NCBI GenBank assembly: GCA_019084435.1
Contig: JAHRFV010000107.1
Location: 1-31,063 of the forward strand
Source: Dethiosulfatibacter sp.
GTDB taxonomy: Bacteria; Bacillota_A; Clostridia; Tissierellales; Dethiosulfatibacteraceae
Length of the DNA stretch: 31,063 nucleotides
Direction: 5' to 3'
In this document: piece after piece, positions 16,714 through 25,260 of the stretch
Position numbering within the stretch: position 1 is the first letter of the stretch
How the letters are laid out: each line of letters opens with the position of its first letter
Program-made: the position numbers and the translations under genes
The notes under the pieces: model-generated
What the model was told of the DNA's origin: nothing
Database searches by the model: none
The model's input: only the letters and a program-made list of their open reading frames with translations

Positions 16714-17783
16714 TAGATCACCCCCGATATGGCATCCACAGGACATCTAGATTGGCACAATCCGCAGCTAATGCATCTTTCGCTGTTCAACTGGATATTT
16801 AAATCAAGGCTCAGAGCCATTTCAGGACATATTCTGACACATAACCTGCATTTTGTGCAGACGTTATGATCGACAACAGGATGCCCTCCCTTACCCAATG
16901 GTGTGGTACTTAAAGCTGTGTTTCTGAGTTCTTCTATAGAATCAATCTCGTAACGAGTCATCACAGCTGGAAGATCGCTGACAATCTTATCAAATAGTTC
17001 TCTTCCTTTGATCATAGAAGATGACAGCATCTGGACAAGATCCGCTCCTGCAAGTATGAATTCCAAAACATCCTCAGCTTTTTCCACGCCCCCGCATGCG
17101 ATAATTGGCAGATTGGGAAAGGCTTTTCTGATGTTTGCCACGCGATGAAGCGCAATTGGTTTGATGGATGGTCCAGAGATCCATGATTTGCCTCCATCTA
17201 CACCTATTGTTACAGATCTGCTTTTTAGATCTACAATCATCCCCGGCCCCAAAGAGTTGATAGCGACTATGCCCTTTGCTCCATGTTCGACAGCTTTTTC
17301 AACAAAAGCAATATAGTCTTGAATATGCGGACTCAATTTGACAAATACAGGCTTGTCTGTCAATGAACAAATCTTTTCAACCAAATGCCCCAGCTCGTCC
17401 ATGCCATAATGGGTGCTAACCTCAAAAAAATCAGCAAACTCATCCACCTTAGGCACAACCTTCTCCATATCTGATGAGGTATATCCCACACTGACTATAA
17501 GCGGTTTGCAAATCACGTTTTTTAACTCCGGCAATATCTGATCTGACCATCTATCGACTGGATACTCACTCCATAGCTCTGTATTATAGATGGTGTTGTC
17601 TTTCCCCACAATGCATGGTTTGGAAACTACAGCGCCCTCCACCGATATGGTTTTGGTGACAATGCCACCTACCTTTGAGTGATTGAAATGCAGTAGATTG
17701 TGTATACTACCGACGATAGGACCCGAAGCAGGCAGTAATGGATTATCGAATACCACATCGTATAATCTTACTTTAAGACTCAT
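16713..17783 (-). CDS. PreA/dihydroorotate dehydrogenase-like flavoprotein with 2x[4Fe-4S], catalytic Cys replaced
   Basis: 356 residues: an FMN-type TIM barrel (about 1-300) followed by a bacterial ferredoxin domain with C309, C312, C315, C319 and C337, C340, C343, C347. FMN-site features of dihydropyrimidine dehydrogenase are kept: TKT with K44, VKLSPH with K149, INSLGPG with N176 and CGGVEKAEDVLEFILAGAD. The loop that reads NLSCPHGM in PreA/DPD reads VSTHYGM here, so the catalytic cysteine is T124. Start at 17783 with GGAGG upstream; it overlaps the ssnA-like gene by 11 nt. It may reduce a purine-derived ring, or act as an electron-transfer partner. The usual YgfK protein is not in this window, so replacement of YgfK is a hypothesis. 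Confidence 0.85.
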   Translation of the reverse strand: MSLKVRLYDVVFDNPLLPASGPIVGSIHNLLHFNHSKVGGIVTKTISVEGAVVSKPCIVGKDNTIYNTELWSEYPVDRWSDQILPELKNVICKPLIVSVGYTSSDMEKVVPKVDEFADFFEVSTHYGMDELGHLVEKICSLTDKPVFVKLSPHIQDYIAFVEKAVEHGAKGIVAINSLGPGMIVDLKSRSVTIGVDGGKSWISGPSIKPIALHRVANIRKAFPNLPIIACGGVEKAEDVLEFILAGADLVQMLSSSMIKGRELFDKIVSDLPAVMTRYEIDSIEELRNTALSTTPLGKGGHPVVDHNVCTKCRLCVRICPEMALSLDLNIQLNSERCISCGLCQSRCPVDAISGVI

Positions 17784-19041
17784 CTTTTCCTCCAATCCTT
17801 TTCCAAAGCTTATTGACCAGCTCATGGTTAGTGTCAAACTCAACCTTCAAATCATAATCTTTGATCTTATACTCACCCTCTATGAAAACATCTCTTGGTC
17901 TCAGGTTGTCAAATAAACCAAATAAGACATGCCCGAATGCGTTGCTTTCGTTCATTGGTGTTGGGGGTTCATAGTCTATCAACAACAGATCGGCATCATA
18001 TCCTTCCATAAACCTGCCTATTTTTTTATCAGTCAGCTGGTTGAATAACTCATAGGACTTTGCGATATGATATAGGATTTCATCCAGTCCAATTCCTGAT
18101 GGTTTATTCATGGCCTGCTTTCCAACATAGTAGATATTTTGCCATTCCTTAGCCACATTTGCTCCAAGTCCATCTGTTCCAGCTACAAGATTGATGCTGT
18201 TTCTCCTGAATAGGTCATAATCAAAAAGACCGACAGCATTATTCATGTTCGAGCTTGGATTCAGCGCTACGATACACTCTCTAGCATAAATTATTTCGGC
18301 TTCTAATTCGTTTATATTCACACAATGGGCCAGTATTGAATGCTTGTTGAGCAGCTGATGCCTATCAAGTCTTTCAATGACAGTAATACCATATTCCCTT
18401 ATAGCATGATCCTCATCCTCTTTGCTTTCTCCAGCATGGATGTGGATCGGTGTATCATGCAGCCTCTCTTTGCATTTATTAAGCGTTTCCTCGCTCAGTG
18501 TCATGGATGCATGCAGTCCAAACAGGCCATCACCCATTTTTATCGCATCCACATTTTCATTTATACACAGATCGACGTCGTATCTATCACTGGTTTCAAA
18601 GCATACCAGTCCTTTCATGCCAAAACGTCCTTTTATCACGTTTCTGATCACATGCAAGCTACCCTGAATCTCGCCGCCGGCATGGTGATCCACAAGCGCT
18701 GTAACACCTGATTTGAGACTTTCTTTACAATACATTCCTGCTGCAAGACCGATATCCTCTAGCTTCAGATATTCATCGTACTTCCACCATATCTCCTCCA
18801 GCACCTGATGAAAATTCTCAGGGCTAGTCTTCATATCAAGCCCTCTGAACAGGCTTGAATAAAGGTGTGTGTGAAAATTCACCAATCCCGGAATAACAAT
18901 CTTACCCTTGCCATCAATTCTCTCAATGCTCTTGTTAAAGTCCTGCATATGTCCAACTTCTATGATTTTCTTATCAAATATAATGTATCCATCGTCAATA
19001 TAATCCACAAAATCATAAATCCTGGCGTTTACAATTGCTTT
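17773..19041 (-). CDS. ssnA: SsnA-like amidohydrolase/aminohydrolase
   Basis: 422 residues from a GTG at 19041, supported by a perfect AGGAGGTGA 4 nt before it; that RBS contains the stop of the upstream hydantoinase-like gene. A 22-residue longer ATG reading would lie within that gene. Metal ligands of the chlorohydrolase/deaminase-type amidohydrolases are visible: H57 and H59 (NFHTHLYSS), later histidines in PIHIHAGES and LAHCVN, and aspartate in AGTDGLGAN. SsnA is a fixed member of the ygeW-ygeY-hyuA group implicated in anaerobic urate and purine breakdown; the exact bond it cleaves is not settled in what I can recall. Ring opening or deamination of an intermediate is likely. Confidence 0.85.
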   Translation of the reverse strand, partial: KAIVNARIYDFVDYIDDGYIIFDKKIIEVGHMQDFNKSIERIDGKGKIVIPGLVNFHTHLYSSLFRGLDMKTSPENFHQVLEEIWWKYDEYLKLEDIGLAAGMYCKESLKSGVTALVDHHAGGEIQGSLHVIRNVIKGRFGMKGLVCFETSDRYDVDLCINENVDAIKMGDGLFGLHASMTLSEETLNKCKERLHDTPIHIHAGESKEDEDHAIREYGITVIERLDRHQLLNKHSILAHCVNINELEAEIIYARECIVALNPSSNMNNAVGLFDYDLFRRNSINLVAGTDGLGANVAKEWQNIYYVGKQAMNKPSGIGLDEILYHIAKSYELFNQLTDKKIGRFMEGYDADLLLIDYEPPTPMNESNAFGHVLFGLFDNLRPRDVFIEGEYKIKDYDLKVEFDTNHELVNKLWKRIGGKDES

Positions 19042-19048
19042 CACAATT

Positions 19049-20332
19049 TCACCTCCTGATAAACTGTCCTTGCCCTCCATAGAACTGATCGTTTTCCATA
19101 ACGACATGGCCCCTCGAAATTGTCGCTGAAATCTTGCCTCTTATTTTCAATCCCTCATAGACTGTGTAGTCTGCATTAGAATGACTTTCCTTTATGGTAT
19201 TAGATAATGAGCTGTCAAATATGACTAGATCGCCATCCTTACCAACCTTTATCTCTCCCTTGTTCTTTAAGCCAAATATTTCAGCAGGCTTGGAAGTGAA
19301 CTTAGGGATGATGGCATCTCCAAACAAATTGAACATCAACGGGAAGGAATGCTCGACACCGCCAACTCCCATGGGCACCTGATAAGCCATTTCGTATTTC
19401 ATTTTCTCTTCGATCATAAATGGACAATGATCAGTTGAGATGGTATCTATTAATGCAATACTGCTCCTTAATCTCATCAGTTCTTTGCCACCTCTTAATG
19501 GTGGTATTAAAAGATAAAGATTGCCATCTATATTGCTCAGCTTGACATCCGACAGATAAAAATAATGTGGACAGCTTTCAAGAAATATACGCTTCCCAAT
19601 CTGTTTCGGGTGCTTAAGCTTAATCATATCCAAGGTGCTCCCGGATGAGATGTGCACGATGTACAATCTGCTATTTTTCCTTTCAGCCATATCAGCCATA
19701 TGCATAGCTGCAGATCTCTCGGCCATAACAGGTCTGGATTTCTCAAAAGTCGCTGGATTCTCCCATTTTTTCTTAAGCAAATCCTCCTCTTCACAGTGAG
19801 CCATCAGTATCATCTCCTGATCAAACAATTTATCAATCATGTCATAAGAGCATTGTCTGCCTGACTCAGAATAAGTGGTAAATACTTTGATACTATTGAT
19901 GCCTTCATCTTTACACATGCTTTTGAACTCTTCGGCATCACCTTTGAAGTCTCCTACAGTCGCGTGAAATGAGTAATCTACGCAGGATTTTTCGGCTTCT
20001 TTTTTCCTCTTTTCCAAGGCTTCCTTAAACTCATCCTGATGTAAAATCGGATCGGTAAAATCCAGGAAAGTGGTTATACCACCATAAGCAGCTGTCTTTG
20101 AACCGGATTCGAAGTCATCCGCAGATTCAAACTCGCCTACTTTCAAAGAAAAATGGACGTGTGAATCTATGAAACCTGGAAGCACTAATTTTTTGGTTGC
20201 ATCCATCGTCCTTTCACATTCATAGATTTCCTTGCTTATTTCTACTATTTTGCCAGCCTTTATATAAATATTTGTTACTCTATACTCTTTCCCAAAATAC
20301 ACCCGTCCGTTAATAATCCCTAAATCAAACAT
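19049..20332 (-). CDS. hyuA: Hydantoinase/dihydropyrimidinase-like cyclic amidohydrolase
   Basis: 427 residues with the binuclear-metal set of D-hydantoinases: H58 and H60 (DSHVHF), K149 (the lysine that is carbamylated), H179 (MAHCEEE), H227 (VHISSG) and D301 (STDHCPF). It is a little shorter than E. coli HyuA (about 460). It should open a five- or six-membered cyclic ureide or imide, for instance a hydantoin-like purine fragment, to a carbamoyl amino acid that YgeW could then use. RBS AGGAG; the start overlaps the PLP-enzyme gene by 8 nt. Allantoinase and dihydroorotase are related alternatives, but the neighbours favour the HyuA role. Confidence 0.88.
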   Translation of the reverse strand: MFDLGIINGRVYFGKEYRVTNIYIKAGKIVEISKEIYECERTMDATKKLVLPGFIDSHVHFSLKVGEFESADDFESGSKTAAYGGITTFLDFTDPILHQDEFKEALEKRKKEAEKSCVDYSFHATVGDFKGDAEEFKSMCKDEGINSIKVFTTYSESGRQCSYDMIDKLFDQEMILMAHCEEEDLLKKKWENPATFEKSRPVMAERSAAMHMADMAERKNSRLYIVHISSGSTLDMIKLKHPKQIGKRIFLESCPHYFYLSDVKLSNIDGNLYLLIPPLRGGKELMRLRSSIALIDTISTDHCPFMIEEKMKYEMAYQVPMGVGGVEHSFPLMFNLFGDAIIPKFTSKPAEIFGLKNKGEIKVGKDGDLVIFDSSLSNTIKESHSNADYTVYEGLKIRGKISATISRGHVVMENDQFYGGQGQFIRR

Positions 20333-21734
20333 TTGTCACTCCTAGTATGTTTTTCAGCTCCACCTGATGCTTTTCCCTGTATTCTTCAATCTTTTTATCC
20401 ATTTCTTTTACCCTATCTGCCTGACAATTCCAATAGGATTGCTTCAGCTGATAATTGAGCTCCTCAACAGTTCTGCCCTGTTGTTCCACCCAGGTGTAGT
20501 ATTTCAAATTATGCCATCTCAGTCTATTGTAACGGTCTCCCTCAAAGAATAGTGAAGGCTCTTGAAACCTGATTGCTCTGTCGTATATGTTTTTAGCTAT
20601 ATTGACATCGATTTTGGGCATTTTGTCCATAACTGAATAATATCGGTCAATAGCATCCGTCGCAACAGTCACAACATTCTCACCCTCGTCCAGATCATAG
20701 TATTTGGCAGTCTTGATTGCTCCGATTATGTTAGCAACGCCCGATATGCCAAGCTTGTCTGATATAAACTCCACAGTCTCTTCTCCAAGCATCGATTTGA
20801 GGTATTGTTTGCCTTCTTCCGAGCTGAACACCTTGAGCATCCTCTTACAATCCATGTCATCTATCTGCACCACGCCATCACAATTCATCACGTTGTGAAT
20901 CCAAGTCACATGCTTGTCACCAATGCCCTGAATGTCATGTCCCCCGTATCCGTTCAGAGACAAAGTAGGGCATTGAATAGGCTCACCTGCGATGACCTTA
21001 GCGTTTGGAAATACCTTCTTGACTCTATCCCCACTGGCTATAGTGCCCGCAGAGCCTACAGTCAATACAACTGCTGCAATTTCTCCGTTCCCGATATTTG
21101 ATTCCGACACCAGCTCCAGCATTGAGTTTCCTGTGACATACTCGTGGAATCGGTAATTGGCAAATTCCTCAAACTGATTGAGAATTCTTATTTTTTCAGG
21201 ATTCTGTGCCTTGAGTTCCTTGGTCTTATCATATATTTCTTTGACATTTGATTCGCAGCCGGGAGTCGCTATGACATCAGATCCGTATTCGCGAATCAGG
21301 TCAAATCGTTCCTGACTCATCTCTTCTGGCAGAATAACCAAGGAGTCGTAGTTCATTCTACTACTGACCCAGGCACCTCCCACGCCATAGTTTCCCGTTG
21401 ATGGCCATACCAGCCTGTGGCTCAAAGGATCGACCTCGCCTAGTACTGTCTTTTCAGTCAACACAGAGTAGGTAGGTCCTACCTTATGACTTCCTGTTGG
21501 AAAATCCTTGGCATACATCACCACTATATTGGCTTTTATATTTGTAAAGCTTGGAGGCAAGATAAAATAACCAATCTCATTGTTGCCATTCCGCCAGCTA
21601 ATATTGTAAAGATTCAGAGGGTGCAGTGGATCTCTTTTTTTCATATCTATTGCTGCTTTTCTTATGTCGGGATCAATTTTCCAGGGGTGCAGCATCTCCT
21701 CGTATGTCGGTCCTACTACAGGTACTTTATACAT
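20325..21734 (-). CDS. PLP-dependent fold-type II lyase, cysteine synthase-like, unknown substrate
   Basis: 469 residues, longer than common beta-family enzymes. The PLP lysine is probably K84 (FPTGSHKVGPTY) and the phosphate/substrate loop is STGNYG at 112-117; a Gly/Ser-rich VGSAGTIASGDR segment lies in the middle. A charged C-terminal extension (about 385-465) is not part of the core fold. It occupies the place that YgeX (2,3-diaminopropionate ammonia-lyase) holds next to ygeW and ygeY in other clusters, but does not show the YgeX sequence landmarks I know (for example the FKMLGGAYA lysine region). It may release ammonia from a diamino or carbamoylated C3 acid. RBS GAGGAG precedes the ATG. 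Confidence 0.8.
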   Translation of the reverse strand: MYKVPVVGPTYEEMLHPWKIDPDIRKAAIDMKKRDPLHPLNLYNISWRNGNNEIGYFILPPSFTNIKANIVVMYAKDFPTGSHKVGPTYSVLTEKTVLGEVDPLSHRLVWPSTGNYGVGGAWVSSRMNYDSLVILPEEMSQERFDLIREYGSDVIATPGCESNVKEIYDKTKELKAQNPEKIRILNQFEEFANYRFHEYVTGNSMLELVSESNIGNGEIAAVVLTVGSAGTIASGDRVKKVFPNAKVIAGEPIQCPTLSLNGYGGHDIQGIGDKHVTWIHNVMNCDGVVQIDDMDCKRMLKVFSSEEGKQYLKSMLGEETVEFISDKLGISGVANIIGAIKTAKYYDLDEGENVVTVATDAIDRYYSVMDKMPKIDVNIAKNIYDRAIRFQEPSLFFEGDRYNRLRWHNLKYYTWVEQQGRTVEELNYQLKQSYWNCQADRVKEMDKKIEEYREKHQVELKNILGVTNV

Positions 21735-21786
21735 ATCAATTCTCCTCCATCAGTTTATTGATGATTATTCAAACTATTTCTTTGCC

Positions 21787-22749
21787 TTACATCGTCAGCA
21801 TCATGACAGCCTTCGCTGTATGAAGTCTATTCTCAGCCTCCTGATAAACGATGGAGTGAGGTCCGTCAATAATTGAATCCTCGACTTCATTTCCCCTGTC
21901 TGCAGGCAAGGCGTGCATATATTTGACATCTTTGGACGCGATGGACATCAGCTTCTCAGTGCATTTCCAGTCCTTAAAATCATCAATATTCACATTAGGA
22001 TTCTTAGAGCTCCATGATCCCCAGTTTTTAGGAATCACGATATCTGCATCTCTGAAGGCATCCTCTATGTCATGGGTTATTCTAAAGCTTCCGCCATACT
22101 TTTCTGCATTCTCTTTGGCCTCATCGATAGCCCAGTCAGGCAGTTCAAATCCCTCTGGATAGGCAAGCGTCACATCCATTTGATATCTCGGGAAAAGCAG
22201 CGCCTGAGTCAATGGAACACTGATCGGTTTTTTATGTGAAGTGGCATAAGCCCATATGATAGAAACCTTGACGCCCTTGGTTGAGGCGTATTTTTCCTTT
22301 ATAGTCATTAGGTCAGCTACTCCCTGCATCGGATGATACAGGTCGCACTGGAGATTCATAATCGGCCTTGATGAATGCTCAGCCATCTCTCTAAGATACT
22401 TGTTTCCTATTTCCCAGAAGCAATTTCTACAGGCTATCCCATGTCCAAAGCTGGACAGGATAGTGCCGGTATCCTTTGCGGATTCGCCATGACTGATCTG
22501 CATGGAAGATGTATCTAGATAATTTGCATGCCCACCAAGCTGAGCTATTCCAGCCTCCATAGAATTTCTAGTCCGTGTCGACTGCTCAAAAAACATTAGA
22601 AAAATTGTTTTAAGAGGCAGATAAGGTGTCGGAACATCCATGTAGAATTTTCTTTTCAGATCGCCAGCTACATCCAATAAAAAATCAATCTCGTTATTGC
22701 TCCATTCTCTCAACGTTATAAAATGTTTTCCTTTCAATGTTCCGTTCAT
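21787..22749 (-). CDS. ygeW: YgeW-like knotted carbamoyltransferase
   Basis: 320 residues from the ATG at 22749, which overlaps the ygeY stop (ATGA) and has GGAGGG 8 nt upstream. A longer in-frame reading to 22929 lies inside ygeY. Carbamoyl-phosphate loop STRTR is at 57-61 and HPMQGVADLMTI at 139-150; a proline-containing loop (KKPISVPLTQA) and YPEGF follow the knotted-transcarbamylase pattern. The usual HCLP motif reads HALPAD, so alanine replaces cysteine. YgeW is thought to work as phosphorolysis of a carbamoylated intermediate to carbamoyl phosphate, which gives ATP with carbamate kinase (not in the window). It is shorter than E. coli YgeW (about 396). Ornithine or aspartate transcarbamylase is less likely in this context. 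Confidence 0.85.
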   Translation of the reverse strand: MNGTLKGKHFITLREWSNNEIDFLLDVAGDLKRKFYMDVPTPYLPLKTIFLMFFEQSTRTRNSMEAGIAQLGGHANYLDTSSMQISHGESAKDTGTILSSFGHGIACRNCFWEIGNKYLREMAEHSSRPIMNLQCDLYHPMQGVADLMTIKEKYASTKGVKVSIIWAYATSHKKPISVPLTQALLFPRYQMDVTLAYPEGFELPDWAIDEAKENAEKYGGSFRITHDIEDAFRDADIVIPKNWGSWSSKNPNVNIDDFKDWKCTEKLMSIASKDVKYMHALPADRGNEVEDSIIDGPHSIVYQEAENRLHTAKAVMMLTM

Positions 22750-23954
22750 TTGGTTATCCCTCCATATATAGTTGGTATCAAAGCGTACACATTGACGGCT
22801 TTGATGACTTCTTCCTTCAATATTTTTTCGTTTGGAGCATGTGCTTCCTTCTCCATTCCCGGTCCAAATCCAACGCAAGGAATGCCTTTCATACCCATAA
22901 TTGATACACCATTGGTCGAAAAAGTCCATTTGTCTAATAGAGCCTTTTGTCCAAAGGTTTGCTCACATGCATCGATTAGTGTCTTGCAGAAGATGCTGTC
23001 TTCAGGCAATGTCCATGTGGGAAAATAGCAGTCGACTGATTGCTCAAGTCCTGTATAAGACTTAGCCTCATACCGATACATCTCTACCTTCGCATCCATC
23101 ATTTTCACAGAAGGTAGTTCCCTAATCTCAGCAATTGCAGACGCCATGGTCTCCCCTGCGGTCAATCGTCTATCGATAGATATGCTACAACCATCTGCCA
23201 CCGCACACCTGGATGGTGATGTGTAGAATATTTCAGATATCGTCAGTGTTCCTTTACCTAGAAAATCATCATGCTTGAGATGCTCATTGAGTTCCTTTAA
23301 CTCTAAAATAATGGGTGCCATCTTATAGATTGCGTTGTCTCCTCGCTCAGGAGCAGAACCGTGAGAGCTGAGACCTCTTACCTCGACTCTGATCTCCATC
23401 CGTCCCCTTTGTCCCCTATATACGTTGAGACTTGTAGGTTCTGACAGAACAACAAACTCAGGCGCTATGGTTTTTTCTTCAAGGATATGCTGCCAGCATA
23501 AGCCGTCGCAATCCTCCTCCTGTACAGTACCGGTCACCCATAGGGTGATGTCATCCAGAAGATTCAACTTTTTAGCGATTGCCGCGCCGAATAATGTTGA
23601 AGTGAATCCACCCTTTTGGTCACTGGCGCCTCTGCCATAGATGTATTGATCATCTTCAGTTCCTGAAAAGGGATCGAAGTCCCAATTGTCGATACTGCCC
23701 ACATCTACTGTATCTATATGCCCGTCATATGCAATGACTCTCTTTCCATTTCCAACTCTTCCCAATATGTTTCCCATCTTATCGATGATGATTTCATCAA
23801 AGTCCAGGGTTTCCATTTCCTTCTTGATTCTTTGAACAACATCCTTTTCTTTAGTGCTGGTGGATTTGATCTGAATAATTTCCTTAAGGAAACCAAATAT
23901 TTCTTTCTCCCAGTTACCGGATGCTTCCCTTATCTGTTCTTTTATGTTTTCCAT
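22746..23954 (-). CDS. ygeY: YgeY-like M20-family metallohydrolase
   Basis: 402 residues with the M20 layout: H79 and D81 (YDGHIDTVD), D112 (GRGASDQKGG), E146/E147 (TVQEED), and the lid domain with RGLSSHGSAPERGDNAIYKM (about 212-231). It hydrolyses an amide such as a deacylation or decarbamoylation of a small amino acid; the family is annotated as selenium-metabolism-linked because it travels with ygeW and molybdenum hydroxylases, and is part of the anaerobic urate/purine set. RBS AGGAG precedes the ATG; it starts 12 nt after the FAD subunit of hydroxylase set 1 and overlaps ygeW by 4 nt. Peptidase activity is unlikely in this context. Confidence 0.88.
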   Translation of the reverse strand: MENIKEQIREASGNWEKEIFGFLKEIIQIKSTSTKEKDVVQRIKKEMETLDFDEIIIDKMGNILGRVGNGKRVIAYDGHIDTVDVGSIDNWDFDPFSGTEDDQYIYGRGASDQKGGFTSTLFGAAIAKKLNLLDDITLWVTGTVQEEDCDGLCWQHILEEKTIAPEFVVLSEPTSLNVYRGQRGRMEIRVEVRGLSSHGSAPERGDNAIYKMAPIILELKELNEHLKHDDFLGKGTLTISEIFYTSPSRCAVADGCSISIDRRLTAGETMASAIAEIRELPSVKMMDAKVEMYRYEAKSYTGLEQSVDCYFPTWTLPEDSIFCKTLIDACEQTFGQKALLDKWTFSTNGVSIMGMKGIPCVGFGPGMEKEAHAPNEKILKEEVIKAVNVYALIPTIYGGITK

Positions 23955-23966
23955 ATAATTAAGCTC

Positions 23967-24797
23967 CTATTCTTCCAAAATTTCTTCGAGAAAATTTTTG
24001 ATGATTCTGAGACTGACCTCTTCCCTGTATAGCTTAGTGGACCGTCTATCGTCCTCGCCTTCCATCATCTCTCTGATAGTCAGCAAGAATTTATCTATAT
24101 TGTTGTCTTTAATAAATTCCTTTTCTCCGTCTTCGCTTCTGATTGGGACATCATTTACCGCTCCTACCGATACCCTTATGTCAACAATTTTGCCATGTGC
24201 TTTTTTGTAGACTATAAAAACTGAAAGCTTTGACAAAATACTGGATTTTCTCGATCCTATTTTTTTGTATCTGTATCCTGAAAAATCCTCTTTCGGTATA
24301 ATGACCTCATAAATAATCTCATTCTCAGCTCGATCCGTTTTGTATCGTCCAAAAATAAAATCCTTGATGCTTAAAACCCTGTCTACTTGAATACTTTTCA
24401 ACACGATCGAAGCATCCAGAGCGTAAAAGAGCGGCAAACTGTCCGCCACCTTTGCGGCATTGACAATGTTTCCTCCCACTGTTGCTGTATTCCTGATTGC
24501 AGGATTTCCCATCAATCCATAAGGAATCCTCAGATAATCTGGCAAAAGGGTTGAATTAGCGACCTCGTCCTGTGTGACACAGGTTTTTAATCTAAAATAG
24601 CCCTTGTCTTCAAAAATGCCTCTCAATTCTTCAAGATGATTGATAAATACCACATCCTTATCAAATTTTCTTTCAGCACCCTGCCACTGTCTTTTTCTGA
24701 TAAACAGATCTGTTCCACCTGCAAAAATATAATAGTCACCATTATCTATTATCTCAAGAAGCTCTTCCAGAGAATTGGGTCTAATGCTATTGAACAT
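23967..24797 (-). CDS. xdhB: Xanthine dehydrogenase-family FAD-binding subunit (set 1)
   Basis: 276 residues from the ATG at 24797, which has GGAGGTG 7 nt upstream; a 13-residue longer reading has no RBS and overlaps more of the Fe-S gene. FAD motifs are FAGGTDLFIRKR (about 25-36) and IRNTATVGGNIVNAAKVADSL around 110-130. It takes electrons from the [2Fe-2S] subunit and passes them to NAD or ferredoxin. The overlap with the Fe-S gene is 11 nt. Gene order Mo, Fe-S, FAD differs from that of set 2 (FAD, Fe-S, Mo), which argues against a simple local duplication. Confidence 0.92.
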   Translation of the reverse strand: MFNSIRPNSLEELLEIIDNGDYYIFAGGTDLFIRKRQWQGAERKFDKDVVFINHLEELRGIFEDKGYFRLKTCVTQDEVANSTLLPDYLRIPYGLMGNPAIRNTATVGGNIVNAAKVADSLPLFYALDASIVLKSIQVDRVLSIKDFIFGRYKTDRAENEIIYEVIIPKEDFSGYRYKKIGSRKSSILSKLSVFIVYKKAHGKIVDIRVSVGAVNDVPIRSEDGEKEFIKDNNIDKFLLTIREMMEGEDDRRSTKLYREEVSLRIIKNFLEEILEE

Positions 24798-25260
24798 CTT
24801 GCCACACCTCCTCTCCAAGCCTTCTAACAGCTTCATATATGGATTGGTAGCCTGTACATCTGCAGATGTTTCCTGATAAACCCTCTTTTATAACTTCATC
24901 TGTCAGTGGCTTGTTCAATCTCAGAATGCCCTCTACCGCCATAATCATACCTGGAATACAAAACCCGCACTGCACAGCTCCCTCATTTCTGAATGCTGTT
25001 TCAATCTGCTTATATCTTTCAGTTTCCGAGAACCCTTCAATAGTTACAACACTTCTTCCGATTACATTGCTCATAGGCACCATGCAGGAATTAACCACCT
25101 TGCCATCCAGAAAAACGATGCAAGCGCCGCACTCCCCTTCGGAACACCCTTCCTTTGTGCCCGTCAGACCAAAGTCGTTTCTGACGATGTCCAGCAGTCT
25201 CATTGATAGCGTCGTTTCTACAGTAACCTGTTCCCCGTTGAGTTCAAATGCTATAATCAT
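24787..25260 (-). CDS. xdhC: Xanthine dehydrogenase-family [2Fe-2S] subunit (set 1)
   Basis: 157 residues with both [2Fe-2S] binding sets: C39, C44, C47, C59 (GCSEGECGAC) and C98, C101, C133, C135 (CGFCIPG and CRCTGYQ). RBS GGAGGTG precedes the ATG, which overlaps the stop of the molybdenum subunit gene (ATGA). It links the molybdenum and FAD subunits of the heterotrimer. Confidence 0.95.
   Translation of the reverse strand: MIIAFELNGEQVTVETTLSMRLLDIVRNDFGLTGTKEGCSEGECGACIVFLDGKVVNSCMVPMSNVIGRSVVTIEGFSETERYKQIETAFRNEGAVQCGFCIPGMIMAVEGILRLNKPLTDEVIKEGLSGNICRCTGYQSIYEAVRRLGEEVWQDVQ

Noticed and set aside
17012..17197. Minus-strand 61-residue frame inside the PreA-like gene
   Set aside because: Out-of-frame shadow within a clear FMN-barrel coding region.
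20325..21734. Naming this gene ygeX
   Set aside because: Position in the cluster fits, but the lysine region and overall length do not match diaminopropionate ammonia-lyase.
22750..22929. 60-residue N-terminal extension of YgeW
   Set aside because: It lies wholly inside ygeY, its sequence is unlike a carbamoyltransferase, and the ATG at 22749 has a proper RBS.
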